Below, one piece after another: positions 46,498 to 55,402 of a stretch of 64,000 nucleotides of DNA. The DNA lies in contig JAFRXD010000090.1 of assembly GCA_017441605.1 (NCBI GenBank), positions 105,948-169,947 on the forward strand, given 5' to 3'. Every line of letters begins with the position of its first letter. The stretch's first letter is position 1. The notes under the pieces are model-generated. The model saw only the letters and a program-made list of their open reading frames with translations, was not told the origin of the DNA and ran no database searches. The position numbers and the translations under genes are program-made. Source of the DNA: Thermoguttaceae bacterium. Lineage in GTDB: Bacteria; Planctomycetota; Planctomycetia; Pirellulales; Thermoguttaceae.

Positions 46498-48960
46498 TCA
46501 CTTGACGACCCAGCGCAAGACGCCGCCGGAAACGTCCTTTTGCAATTTCGCGTTAATGCGAATCGCCGAGGCGTTGATCTCGTCGAAATTGACGACGACG
46601 TCCCGGTCGCGATCGCAAGAGTACTCGTCCTTCGCGTTGACTTTCTTCCATTCGTCCGAACCCGGCTCCTGGTAGGTAATATACCAAGATTCGGGAACGC
46701 GGCAACGTCCCCTTCCCGTGTCGTCGAACCAGTAAACGGCGCAACTGGTCAACTTGCGAGGCTTCGCAAAGGAGTACTCGAACCACTCGTTCGTCCCCAA
46801 ATGATCCCACCACGTGGCGCGAGGATTGTTCTGATCCCCCGAGCCGTTCGGCTTTTCCGCTTGGTTGTAATAGTCCAGCGTGGAAAGCGAGTCGGTCGTG
46901 TTCGAGCCGTCGAATTCGACGTCGTCCCCGGCGATCTCCGGAACGTCGTCGGACAAATACTTGGAGTCGAGCGACTTGTAGAGAATCGGCTCGCCGTCCG
47001 CGTCCGTCCAGTTTTTCGCGTCCGCGTAGTCTTCCGCGTTGGAATCGAGGCCCGCTTGGCGAACCCAAACGCACATGCGACCCGCCGAGCGATTGTCCCA
47101 GACGCAGTACGGAACCGCGGTTAGATCGACGCCGTTAATATCCTTGACGCGAATAACGTCGACGGTTCGAGACGCCGCGCCTTTCGTGGCCTCGTTGACG
47201 TTCCCGTCGGAAATGAAGTTGACCCGCGTTTCGACTCTGAATTCCGGATTCTTCGGAAGAATAATCCGATCGACGCGAACCCCGCGATTGTCGACCTGCT
47301 CGAAGCAGTAGACGATCGGGCCGCGTTGAAGCGCGACGCGATTATTGTCGTCTTTCACGTTGGGATTCGCGACCATGCGAACGACGTCCGTCGGGAAATC
47401 GAGCGCGAACGTGGCGCCCGGCTTGGCGATCGAGCGAACCGCGTACCCGTCGGCGGGACGATCGAGACCGGTCCATTCGGGAATTCGGGTCTTGACGATA
47501 AACGGCGTAAATTCGGCGTTTGCGTCCTTCATCTTCGCGGTCGTCTTGATAAAGACCTTGCCGTCGTAAGGATATCGAGTCTGCTGCTCGACTTCGACGA
47601 TCTTGTCGCCGAGTTCGACAGTCGCCTTGCCCGTCGCGTACATATTGACGACGAGAGTGTCGTCCCCGCTCTTCGCCGCGTCGGACTCGGCCGTCGCGTA
47701 GACGTACCCGGGAATCGACGGCAGCGCGCGAATCACGTTCGAGGGGCAGCAGGCGCAGCCGAAGAACGGTTGGCGATGATGGTTGCCGTCCGACAGAAGC
47801 GGATTGACGTAGAAGTAGGAGTCCCCGTTAAGACCGTAGCCGGACATAAACCCGTTGTACGCCGAGCGCTCCATAACGTCCGCGAACTTCGCCTCGCCCG
47901 TCGCGAGGTTCATCCGGTGCGACCAGAACAACATGCCGATCGCCGCGCAAGTCTCGCAGTAAGCCTCTTTGTTCGGGAGCTTGAAGTTCTCTTCAAATCC
48001 CTCGTTCGAGCGAGAGGACCCGATTCCGCCCGTAATGTACATCTTGTTGCGCGTAACGTTGTTGAAGATGCGTCGCATCGCGGCCATCAGGGCGTCGTCG
48101 CGATAGTAGCCCGCGACGTCCGTCGCGCCGCAGTAAAGATACATCGCCCGAACCGCGTGCCCCACGATTTCCGTCTGCTCGCGAACCGGAATCATATCTT
48201 GGCAGTACTCCCCGAAGAGTCCCTTCTCGCGACCCTCGGCGACCCCGCGCGCGTCGACGAAGAACTTCGCCTCGTCCAAGTACTTCTTGTCGCCCGTCAG
48301 TTGGTACATTTTAACGAGCGCGAGCTCGATTTCCTCGTGCCCCGCGACGTTCTTCAGCTGTCCCTCGTTCGGACCGTACCGCTTGCAAATCAGATCGAGC
48401 AAGCGACGATTGATCTTGACGAACTTGTCGTCCCCGGTCGCGCGCTGGTACGCGACCGCCGCCTCCGCCATATGCCCGGCGCAATAAAGCTCGTGCATCG
48501 ACGCGAGATTCGTCCACTTCTCGTCCGGCTTAACGAGCGTGAAGTAGCACATCAGGTACCCGTCGTCTTGTTGCGACTTCCCGATGTAGTCGATCCACTC
48601 GTCCGCCTTCTTTTTCAACTCCGCGTCCGGATGGGCGGCGAGGGAGTAAGCGAAGCCCTCAATGATCTTATAGACGTCGGAATCGTCAAAATAGATTCCC
48701 TTGAACTCGCCTTTCTGAAGCCCGGCGGCGATTTTGAAATTGTCGATGCGCCCGGTTTCCGTTTCGCACCATTTGATATTGTGCGGAACGGAAACGACGC
48801 GGTTCGCCTCGATCCGCGGCGCCCAGTAATTGTCGTCGAGTTTGACTTCCGTGAAGGGAACCTCGCGCATCGCCTGCTTGGGCTCGTCTTGCGCGAAGCT
48901 CGCGACCGACGCCAGCGCTAAGACCGCCAAAGCGGTTGCCGATAAGAAAAATCGTTTCAT
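46498..48960 (-). CDS. GH127 beta-L-arabinofuranosidase (DUF1680), secreted
   Basis: The 820-residue protein has a signal peptide (FFLSATALAVLALASVASFAQ, about 3-23 in two parts) and then the GH127 alpha/alpha barrel: VKLDDNYWAPRIEANR (about 39-54), AGHEEIELALVKMYQLTG (about 206-223), VGHAVRAMYLY (about 266) and ITGGIGSSRSNEGF (about 304). The zinc/catalytic cluster is present as NKEAYCETCA (about 326) and GCACCPSNV (about 400), which correspond to the Glu and Cys ligands and the nucleophile Cys of the bifidobacterial enzyme. About 200 further C-terminal residues include a galactose-binding-like end (WDHLGTNEWFEYSFAKPRKL). It releases beta-linked L-arabinofuranose, for example from hydroxyproline-rich glycoproteins. 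It follows three MBL-fold genes after 26 bp. Confidence 0.92.
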   Translation of the reverse strand: MKRFFLSATALAVLALASVASFAQDEPKQAMREVPFTEVKLDDNYWAPRIEANRVVSVPHNIKWCETETGRIDNFKIAAGLQKGEFKGIYFDDSDVYKIIEGFAYSLAAHPDAELKKKADEWIDYIGKSQQDDGYLMCYFTLVKPDEKWTNLASMHELYCAGHMAEAAVAYQRATGDDKFVKINRRLLDLICKRYGPNEGQLKNVAGHEEIELALVKMYQLTGDKKYLDEAKFFVDARGVAEGREKGLFGEYCQDMIPVREQTEIVGHAVRAMYLYCGATDVAGYYRDDALMAAMRRIFNNVTRNKMYITGGIGSSRSNEGFEENFKLPNKEAYCETCAAIGMLFWSHRMNLATGEAKFADVMERSAYNGFMSGYGLNGDSYFYVNPLLSDGNHHRQPFFGCACCPSNVIRALPSIPGYVYATAESDAAKSGDDTLVVNMYATGKATVELGDKIVEVEQQTRYPYDGKVFIKTTAKMKDANAEFTPFIVKTRIPEWTGLDRPADGYAVRSIAKPGATFALDFPTDVVRMVANPNVKDDNNRVALQRGPIVYCFEQVDNRGVRVDRIILPKNPEFRVETRVNFISDGNVNEATKGAASRTVDVIRVKDINGVDLTAVPYCVWDNRSAGRMCVWVRQAGLDSNAEDYADAKNWTDADGEPILYKSLDSKYLSDDVPEIAGDDVEFDGSNTTDSLSTLDYYNQAEKPNGSGDQNNPRATWWDHLGTNEWFEYSFAKPRKLTSCAVYWFDDTGRGRCRVPESWYITYQEPGSDEWKKVNAKDEYSCDRDRDVVVNFDEINASAIRINAKLQKDVSGGVLRWVVK

Positions 48961-48986
48961 TACAGTTCCTTAATAGTGGGAAATAG

Positions 48987-50381
48987 CTAAACGCTAAGTT
49001 GCGCTTTTTGTCCGTTTTTCGACTCGAACGGTCCGAAAACCAATTCGACGTTCATGCTTTCGTCTTTAGCGGTCAGATAATAGACCTTGTACCGAGCGCC
49101 CCCGTCGTAAGCCTTGACGACGACGTGCCCGCCGCGCTCGCAAAGTTTGCCGCGCCAAGGCTTGTCTTTCAGCCAATCGAGGTTCATCGGGTGAACGTCG
49201 GTCGGGCACATCAATCGCGGACCCGGATAACCGGTCGCCGTTTCGTCCGACATCGTCTCGCAAGGAACCGCGTTCACGTGCCCTTTCCACCAACAGCACG
49301 TAACATACACCCGCGCTTGAACTTCATTTACGAACGACTTGAACATCGCCCCGTTCGACGCGTGGTGGTTCGTCTTAACCACGTCCACCGGACCGCAAGC
49401 CCGTCCGACCGCGCCCTCGATCTCGACGTCCTTTCCGTTTTCGTCGAGAATCGCGCCGCTTATGTCGCCGCCGGTGTAGAAACGAAACGCCCCGTACTGG
49501 AACCGCTCGCCCATGCTGCGCGTGTTCTCGTTGTTGTTCGTCTCTTTATTCTTGGGATAAAGCTCGAAATAGTCGACGTTTTCCTTACCCTCGCCCCCCC
49601 ATACGACCCCGTTGGCGACCAAATTGCGAACGTGAAAATCGTACTTGTCCGGCGCGCGGGTCAACTTGATCTGGTCGAGCGCCCCGACCTCGAACTTCTC
49701 GCGCTTAAGCCCGGCGGTTTTTTCTTTATATTCAAAAAAATTAACGAGATTCGCCCACTCGCCCGACTTGTGCTCCGTCGGGCGCGCGTAATCGGGATAC
49801 CCGCGATCGAAAGCGGTTCCAAAACGATAGGTCTCCCCGACCCGCGCGATCCCGCTAATCGTATAGTTCGGGTCGCGATCGGTCGTTTTCGGACCGATGT
49901 TCGGATGCCCGATGTGATCCGTGTGAAAATGGGAGGCGATAACGTAGTCGATCGTCTCCAAATCGGGCAAGAGCCGCGAGATATAACGCGTTACCCATTC
50001 GCTCGGACGCCGGGAATTGTCGGGCATGGGCTTGCACGCCGCCTCGTCGCTTTTCGTCGGATTCCACTTCACTTGCCCGAAATGGGTCAAATCTTGCTCC
50101 CCCGCGTCGAGCAAAATCGTCGTCCCGTCCGGGCAGATCATAAAGCAATTTTCCGTCGCGCCCGTGTGAATAAAGTGAATGTCGAACTCGCCTTCCTTCC
50201 AACCTCCGTACGCTTTGCCCATTTCGCGGTCCGGATCGGTTATCGCGTTGGGATCGTTCGGGTTATTGGGATCCGGACAATCCGCGAACGCGATCGGCGC
50301 GACCGGATCGAGCGACCCGAGCGTCGTCGCCGCCAAACCCGCCGCCGCGGTTTTAATAAAATCTCTTCTGTCCAAACTCAT
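48987..50381 (-). CDS. Tat-exported metallo-beta-lactamase-fold hydrolase, copy 3 in transcription order
   Basis: The 464-residue protein starts with a twin-arginine signal (DRRDFIKTAAAGLAATTLG). Then come Pro/Asn/Asp-rich PDPNNPNDPNAITDPDRE, GWKEGEFDIHFIHTG and the MBL metal motif SHFHTDHIGH (about 150-159). The later metal ligands are in YTGGDISG (about 299) and KTNHHASNG (about 328). The layout resembles ComEC/Rec2-like MBL proteins, but with an insert of about 90 residues after the HxHxDH motif. This copy has the most differences from the other two (extra KWNPTKSDEAACKP, CCWW in place of VCVW). Substrate unknown. AAAGGAG precedes the start. Confidence 0.82.
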   Translation of the reverse strand: MSLDRRDFIKTAAAGLAATTLGSLDPVAPIAFADCPDPNNPNDPNAITDPDREMGKAYGGWKEGEFDIHFIHTGATENCFMICPDGTTILLDAGEQDLTHFGQVKWNPTKSDEAACKPMPDNSRRPSEWVTRYISRLLPDLETIDYVIASHFHTDHIGHPNIGPKTTDRDPNYTISGIARVGETYRFGTAFDRGYPDYARPTEHKSGEWANLVNFFEYKEKTAGLKREKFEVGALDQIKLTRAPDKYDFHVRNLVANGVVWGGEGKENVDYFELYPKNKETNNNENTRSMGERFQYGAFRFYTGGDISGAILDENGKDVEIEGAVGRACGPVDVVKTNHHASNGAMFKSFVNEVQARVYVTCCWWKGHVNAVPCETMSDETATGYPGPRLMCPTDVHPMNLDWLKDKPWRGKLCERGGHVVVKAYDGGARYKVYYLTAKDESMNVELVFGPFESKNGQKAQLSV

Positions 50382-50394
50382 CGCAACGCTCCTT

Positions 50395-51738
50395 TTATGA
50401 TTTTGCGCCTTTCGACTCGAACGGCCCGAAAACGAGATTGACCGTCGCGCTCTCGTCGACGTGGGACAAATAGTAAACCTTGTATCTCGCGCCCCCGTCG
50501 ATTACTTTGACGACGACGTGCCCGCCCTTCTCGACCAGCCGCGCGCGCCAGGCCTTGTTCGCCATCGTTTCCGCGTTCCCCTCGTGAACGAAGGTAGGGC
50601 ACATCAGCGTCTTTTTGGCCGCCCCCGTCCCGTCGAGCGCCATCGACGTCGCCGTGACGTCCTGCAAATGGTTCTTGCTCCAGACGCAAACGCAGTAAAC
50701 CCGCGCGTTGACCGCGTCGGTAAACGTCCGCGGAGTCGAGTCTTTGAACGAGTGGTGGTTCGCCTTGCAGACGTCGACTTCCCCGACGACCCGACCGATC
50801 GCGCCCTCGAAATCGAGATCCTTCCCGTTCTCGTCGAGCAGAACCCCCGACGCGTCCCCGCCCGTATAGTAACGAAAACCGCCGCGTTCAAAAACCAGCG
50901 CCATCGACCGCGTGTTCTCGTTCTTCTGGTCCATATTGTTCGGCCAGCGCTCGAAATAGTCGATCGTCTCGCCCTCCTTGCCGGTCCACAACACCCCGTT
51001 GCGGCAAATATTGCGAACGTGAAAATCGTATTTCCCGGGCTTCTTCAAGGGCTTAATCTGGTCGAGCGCCCCGACGATGAACTCCTCGCGTTTCAGACCG
51101 TCCGTCTTTTCCTTGTATTCCCAGAACTTAACGAGATTCTCGCGAACCCCGGGCGCCCAAGGCGTCGGGCGGTCGTACGTCGGATACCCTCGATCGAACG
51201 CCGTTCCAAAACGATAGAACTCCCCGACCTGCGCGATTCCGCTAAGTTGGTAATTTGGCTCGCGCCCCTCGGTCGAGCCCGCACCGGCGTCGGGAGAGCC
51301 GATGTGATCCGAGTGGAAATGCGACGCCATAACGTAGTCGATCTTGTCGATATCGGGGCGAACTCGCGAGATATACCGCGCGACCCGCTCCCCCGACCGC
51401 GTCGACGCGTCCGGAAATTCCGGCGTCCGATCCTTGTAGGTCGAGGCGTCCCGATCCCCGCAATCGAGCAGCATCGTCGTCCCGTCCGGAAAGATCAAGA
51501 ACGAATTCTCGCCTATCCCCGTGCTTATGAAGTGGATATCGAACTCGCCCTCTTTCCAACCGACGTAAGGCTTCCCCATCTCGCGATCCGGATCGGAGAT
51601 CGCGTTGGGGTCGTTGGGATCGTTCGGATCCGGACAATCGGCGAGCCCCTCGCGCGCGTCCAACGAGACCGCGCCGAGCGTCGTCGCCGCGAGTCCCGCC
51701 GTCGCCCCTTTGAGGAAACCGCGTCTGTTCAAACTCAT
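50395..51738 (-). CDS. Tat-exported metallo-beta-lactamase-fold hydrolase, copy 2 in transcription order
   Basis: The 447-residue protein is highly similar to the gene before it. Twin-arginine-like signal NRRGFLKGATAGLAATTLG, the PNDPNDPNAISDPDRE tract, SHFHSDHIGS (about 139-148), YYTGGDASGVLLDENG and KANHHSFKDS carry the same metal ligands. It has GGGGAG before the ATG and lies 12 bp from copy 1 and 13 bp from copy 3. Whether it acts on an ester, lactone, phosphate or nucleotide cannot be read from sequence. Confidence 0.82.
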   Translation of the reverse strand: MSLNRRGFLKGATAGLAATTLGAVSLDAREGLADCPDPNDPNDPNAISDPDREMGKPYVGWKEGEFDIHFISTGIGENSFLIFPDGTTMLLDCGDRDASTYKDRTPEFPDASTRSGERVARYISRVRPDIDKIDYVMASHFHSDHIGSPDAGAGSTEGREPNYQLSGIAQVGEFYRFGTAFDRGYPTYDRPTPWAPGVRENLVKFWEYKEKTDGLKREEFIVGALDQIKPLKKPGKYDFHVRNICRNGVLWTGKEGETIDYFERWPNNMDQKNENTRSMALVFERGGFRYYTGGDASGVLLDENGKDLDFEGAIGRVVGEVDVCKANHHSFKDSTPRTFTDAVNARVYCVCVWSKNHLQDVTATSMALDGTGAAKKTLMCPTFVHEGNAETMANKAWRARLVEKGGHVVVKVIDGGARYKVYYLSHVDESATVNLVFGPFESKGAKS

Positions 51739-51750
51739 CGTCTCTCCCCG

Positions 51751-53109
51751 CTAGGCGCGCGCCCCTTTCGACTCGAACGGTCCGAAAACGAGATTGACCG
51801 TCATAGCCTCGTCTTGGTGGCTAAGATAGTAGACCTTGTACTTCTTGCCCCCGTCGTAGACCTTGACGACGACGTGACCGCCGTTCTCGACCAGCCGCGC
51901 GCGCCACGCTTTGTCCGCCATCATTTCCGCGTTCCCCTCGTGAACGCAAGTCGGGCACATCAACTTCGCCTTCGTCGCGCCCTGTTCGTCGAGAACCATC
52001 GCGGTCGCCGTGTTGTCCTGCAAGTGCCACCGATCCCAAACGCACACGCAATAAACCCGCGCGTTGACCGCGTCGGTGAACGTTCGCGGCGTCGAGTCTT
52101 TATAGGAGTGGTGGTTCGCCTTGCACACGTCGACTTCTCCGACCGTTCGACCGATCGCGCCCTCGAAATCGAGGTCTTTCCCGTCCGCGTCGCGAAGGAC
52201 TCCGGACGCGTCCCCTCCCGTGTAGAAGCGGAACGGTCCGTATTGATAGACGATCGCCAACGACCGCGTGTTCTCGTTCTTCTGGTCCATATTGTTCGGC
52301 CAGCGCTCGAAATAGTCGATCGTCTCCCCTTCTTTGCCGGTCCACAACACCCCGTTGCGACAAATATTGCGAACGTGGAAATCGTACTTCTCCGGCTCCT
52401 TCAACAACTTAATCTGGTCGAGCGCCCCGACGATAAATTCCTCGCGTTTCAAACCGTCGGTTTTCTCTTTATATTCCCAGAACTTAACGAGATTCTCGCG
52501 CTCTCCCGGAGCCCAGGGCGTCGGGCGATCGTACGTCGGATACCCTCGGTCGAACGCCGTTCCAAAATGATAGAACTCCCCGACGTGCGCGATTCCGCTG
52601 AGCTGATAGTTCGGATCGCGCCCTTCCGTCATACCCGCCCCGAACTTCGGATCCCCGATGTGGTCGGTGTGGAAATGGGACGCCATGACGTAGTCGATCT
52701 TGTCGATATCGGGACGAACCCGCGAGATGTACCGCGCGATTCGTTCCCCCGGGCGCTTCGACGCGTCCGGAAACTCCGGCGTCCCGTCTTTGTAATGCTC
52801 GTGGTCCCAATCCCCCGCGTCGAGCAGCATCGTCGTCCCGTCCGGATAAATGTGGAACGCGTTTTCCCCCGATCCCGTGCTAATGAAGTGGAGATCCAGC
52901 TCCCCTTCCTTCCAACCGACGTACGGTTTGCCTATCTCGCGATCCGGATCGGTAATCGCGTTGGGGTCGCCGGGAGCGCTTTTGCCCGGATCGAACGTCT
53001 CTCCTCGCGCGAGCGCCTTGTCCGAGGTTCCGTTGAGCGCCGTCGCGAGCGCGACCGATACGCCCGCCCCGGTCGCCGCGTTTAAAAATTCTCGTCGATT
53101 ACTCTTCAT
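51751..53109 (-). CDS. Tat-exported metallo-beta-lactamase-fold hydrolase, copy 1 in transcription order
   Basis: The 452-residue protein is started at the ATG at 53109, directly before the twin-arginine signal (SNRREFLNAATGAGVSVALA); the frame is open to 53250 but a longer start would bury the signal. Metal motifs are SHFHTDHIGD, FYTGGDASGVL and KANHHSYKDS. The Pro/Asp/Asn tract is shorter (GDPNAITDPDRE). It is the first gene of a transcript that continues with two paralogues and GH127; a TTGTTT/TAGAAT promoter lies about 75 nt upstream. Confidence 0.82.
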   Translation of the reverse strand: MKSNRREFLNAATGAGVSVALATALNGTSDKALARGETFDPGKSAPGDPNAITDPDREIGKPYVGWKEGELDLHFISTGSGENAFHIYPDGTTMLLDAGDWDHEHYKDGTPEFPDASKRPGERIARYISRVRPDIDKIDYVMASHFHTDHIGDPKFGAGMTEGRDPNYQLSGIAHVGEFYHFGTAFDRGYPTYDRPTPWAPGERENLVKFWEYKEKTDGLKREEFIVGALDQIKLLKEPEKYDFHVRNICRNGVLWTGKEGETIDYFERWPNNMDQKNENTRSLAIVYQYGPFRFYTGGDASGVLRDADGKDLDFEGAIGRTVGEVDVCKANHHSYKDSTPRTFTDAVNARVYCVCVWDRWHLQDNTATAMVLDEQGATKAKLMCPTCVHEGNAEMMADKAWRARLVENGGHVVVKVYDGGKKYKVYYLSHQDEAMTVNLVFGPFESKGARA

Positions 53110-53185
53110 CTCGTTCGCGCCTTTCCTTACCAAAAGCAAACGTTTTCGTCGAAGCGCGGCGAAAAAATCGTCGCGCGTCCTCGTC

Positions 53186-53214
53186 ATTCTACCAAGATCG
53201 AAACCGAGAAACAA
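53186..53214 (-). promoter_or_regulatory. Candidate promoter of the MBL-triplet/GH127 transcript
   Basis: On the minus strand TTGTTT and TAGAAT are separated by 17 nt. Confidence 0.4.
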
Positions 53215-53260
53215 GAAGCGAGCCAAAGAAATTCCCGCGTTCTCGCGCAAAAACTCCCCC

Positions 53261-53524
53261 CTACTCGAAAGAGCCGTCCGACTCGAAAGGCTCCTCGACC
53301 GGCTCGTCCGCCTCGTAATCCTCGTCGAAGTCCGGATAAGCGTCGTCTCGGGGCGCGAGGGAAATATCCTCTTCCACCGCCCGTTTCCCTCGATCGAACA
53401 TTTCTCGATTGGCGCGAATTCGTCCTCCTAAAAACGCCGCCAGCGCGACGACGACGATCAGCGCCAAATAGAAAAGCCGCCGAACCGCGGCGATCTTCTG
53501 GCGCTCGTTCCTTTTTTTCTTCAT
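53261..53524 (-). CDS. Small single-span membrane protein with acidic tail
   Basis: The 87-residue protein has a basic start (KKKRNERQKIAAVRR), one membrane segment (LFYLALIVVVALAAFLGG, about 17-34) and an acidic tail (DEDYEADEPVEEPFESD). AAGGAG lies 11 nt before the ATG. No family is recognised. It is divergent from serS and may share the TATTATAATA box at 53666-53675. Confidence 0.6.
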   Translation of the reverse strand: MKKKRNERQKIAAVRRLFYLALIVVVALAAFLGGRIRANREMFDRGKRAVEEDISLAPRDDAYPDFDEDYEADEPVEEPFESDGSFE

Positions 53525-53646
53525 TGACCCAATTTCTCCTTGCTAACGGTCGTTCCGACGCCGCGCGCCGAAACCGGTTTTCATTGTATCTTTCCCGCTA
53601 AAACAAACAATAGGGACGCGCGCGTTTCTCAAAAGGGGCGCGGGGC

Positions 53647-53674
53647 TTTTCAAACGGCGAGCCGCTATTATAAT
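53647..53674 (+). promoter_or_regulatory. Promoter of serS; box can be read on both strands
   Basis: A perfect TATAAT (53669-53674) with a weak TTTTCA -35 16 nt before it. The surrounding TATTATAATA also reads TATAAT on the minus strand, toward the small membrane protein. Confidence 0.45.
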
Positions 53675-53771
53675 AATGGGAGCGCGGTTCGGTTTGGCGA
53701 GCTCGCGCGAGCTCGGCGCGCGAAGGCGCGACCCGGCGATTATTGGCGCCAAGGATTAGGATTCCGACACT

Positions 53772-55058
53772 ATGCTCGATCGCAAGTTCATTTTAGAAAA
53801 CGTTGAAGCCGTTAAGGAAAATTGCAAAAATCGAAACGTCGTCGCCGACGTCGATCGCTTCGTCGAACTCGAAACGACGAGGCGCGAGAAACAGCGCGAT
53901 ATCGAAGTTCTGAACCAAGAGTCGAACGCCGTTTCCAAGTCGATCGGAAAGTGCAAAACCCCCGAGGAGCGCGACGCCAAGAAAGAGGAAGGTCGCCTCG
54001 TTCGCGAAAAAATCGCCGCCGTCCAAGCCGAGCTCAACGCGATCGAAACCGAGCTCGACAAAATCCAGCGCGGCATTCCCAATATGGCGCACCCCGATTC
54101 CCCGATCGGAAAAGACGATACCTGCAACTGCGTCGTCGGGTACGGAAAAACCCCCGTCCCCCAATGGTCCGAGGGATTTAAGCCCCTCGATCACGTCGAA
54201 ATCGCCGAAAAATACGACCTCATCGACTTCGAAGGCGGCGCCCGAGTCGCCGGAGCCGGGTTCTATTTCCTCAAAAACGAGGCGGTTCTCCTCGAGCTGG
54301 CCCTCGAACAATTCGCCGTCAATAAGCTCGTCGCCCGTGGATTCACCCCGACGATCACCCCCGACCTCGCCAAAAACGACGTCCTCCAGGGCACCGGGTA
54401 CATTCCTCGCGGAAACGAAACGCAAATCTACTCGATCGACAATAGCGACCTGAGCCTCATCGCCACGGCGGAAATCACCCTCGGCGGTCTCCTCGCCGGC
54501 CAAACCGTCGACTCGACCGAGCTGCCCCTCAAACTGTGCGGCGTCAGCCACTGCTTCCGCACCGAAGCCGGAGCCGCCGGGCGAGCCTCCAGAGGCCTCT
54601 ATCGCGTCCATCAGTTCTCCAAGGTCGAGATGTTCGTCTTCTGCCTCCCCGACCAAAGCGAGGCGTTCCACCAAGAGCTCCTCTCCATCGAGCGCGAGAT
54701 CTTCGACGACCTCGAAATCCCCTACCAAATCGTCGACACCGCCACCGGCGACCTCGGCGGCCCAGCCTATCGCAAGTTCGATATCGAAGCCTGGATGCCC
54801 GGCCGAGGAACCTACGGAGAGGTTACCAGCACCTCCAACTGCACCGACTACCAAGCCCGGCGCCTCAACGCCCGCTACAAGGTCAAGGGCGAAAAGGGAA
54901 CCAACTTCGTCCACACCCTAAACGGCACCGCCGTCGCCATTAGCCGCGCCCTACTCGCCGTCTTGGAAATGGGCCAGCGCGAGGACGGAACCGTCGTCGT
55001 TCCCAAAGCCCTGCGTCCCTACGTTCCGTTCGTTCAATTGGGCGAACTGAAAAAGTAA
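53772..55058 (+). CDS. serS: Seryl-tRNA synthetase
   Basis: The 428-residue protein has the N-terminal coiled-coil arm (about 30-105) that holds the tRNA long arm, then the class II core: TAEITLGGLLAG (about 236-247), motif 2 FRTEAGAAGRASRGLYRVHQF (in two parts, about 261-281) and motif 3 LNGTAVAISRALLAVLE (about 379-395), with TSTSNCTDYQARR before it. It charges tRNA-Ser with serine and also provides Ser-tRNA for selenocysteine where used. Length is normal. AGGATT lies before the ATG. Confidence 0.97.
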   Translation: MLDRKFILENVEAVKENCKNRNVVADVDRFVELETTRREKQRDIEVLNQESNAVSKSIGKCKTPEERDAKKEEGRLVREKIAAVQAELNAIETELDKIQRGIPNMAHPDSPIGKDDTCNCVVGYGKTPVPQWSEGFKPLDHVEIAEKYDLIDFEGGARVAGAGFYFLKNEAVLLELALEQFAVNKLVARGFTPTITPDLAKNDVLQGTGYIPRGNETQIYSIDNSDLSLIATAEITLGGLLAGQTVDSTELPLKLCGVSHCFRTEAGAAGRASRGLYRVHQFSKVEMFVFCLPDQSEAFHQELLSIEREIFDDLEIPYQIVDTATGDLGGPAYRKFDIEAWMPGRGTYGEVTSTSNCTDYQARRLNARYKVKGEKGTNFVHTLNGTAVAISRALLAVLEMGQREDGTVVVPKALRPYVPFVQLGELKK

Positions 55059-55093
55059 AACCGCGAGCCGACGCGAACCGTCGGCCCACTTCA

Positions 55094-55309
55094 ATGGAAT
55101 CGACGATGCTCAACGTCTCGCCCTTGTTCGGATTGCTCGGCTTTCCGCTGATTTACCTAGCGATTCCCCTCGCCGTCGCGTTCTCCCTAGCGTACGCGGC
55201 GACCCGAGAGGAATCGCCAATCCTTATTCTAAAACGCGCCGGCAAAGTCGCGTTTTGGCTCTTTTTCTTTATGGCGCTCGTCGCGGCGATTCTCTACGTC
55301 TCCGTTTAA
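55094..55309 (+). CDS. Small two-span membrane protein
   Basis: The 71-residue protein has two hydrophobic segments (LFGLLGFPLIYLAIPLAVAF, about 11-30, and VAFWLFFFMALVAAILYVSV, about 52-71). The start may instead be the ATG at 55106, which has GGA 7 nt upstream. A GCCGACG/CGTCGGC hairpin lies at 55067-55085 after serS. The gene precedes the ResB-CcsA fusion by 93 bp, so a link to cytochrome c maturation is possible. No family is recognised. Confidence 0.55.
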   Translation: MESTMLNVSPLFGLLGFPLIYLAIPLAVAFSLAYAATREESPILILKRAGKVAFWLFFFMALVAAILYVSV

Positions 55310-55402
55310 GAGACCTCCCCGCGCCCCTCGCGCTTTTCGCGCGCCTCCACGCCCCGATTCCGGCCAAGGCGCGCCCCTCCCCTCTTGACGGAGCACGGTT
55401 CT

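Noticed and set aside
47326..48921. 531-codon plus-strand frame opposite GH127
   Set aside because: Antisense to a gene with intact catalytic motifs; Arg/Val/Asp-rich composition is typical of GC-rich shadow frames.
50461..53085. 874-codon plus-strand frame
   Set aside because: It is the exact antisense of the three MBL genes and its repeated sequence mirrors their duplication; no known domain and no start signal.
53793..54914. 373-codon minus-strand frame opposite serS
   Set aside because: Antisense to class II synthetase motifs; Gly/Val/Glu composition mirrors serS codons.
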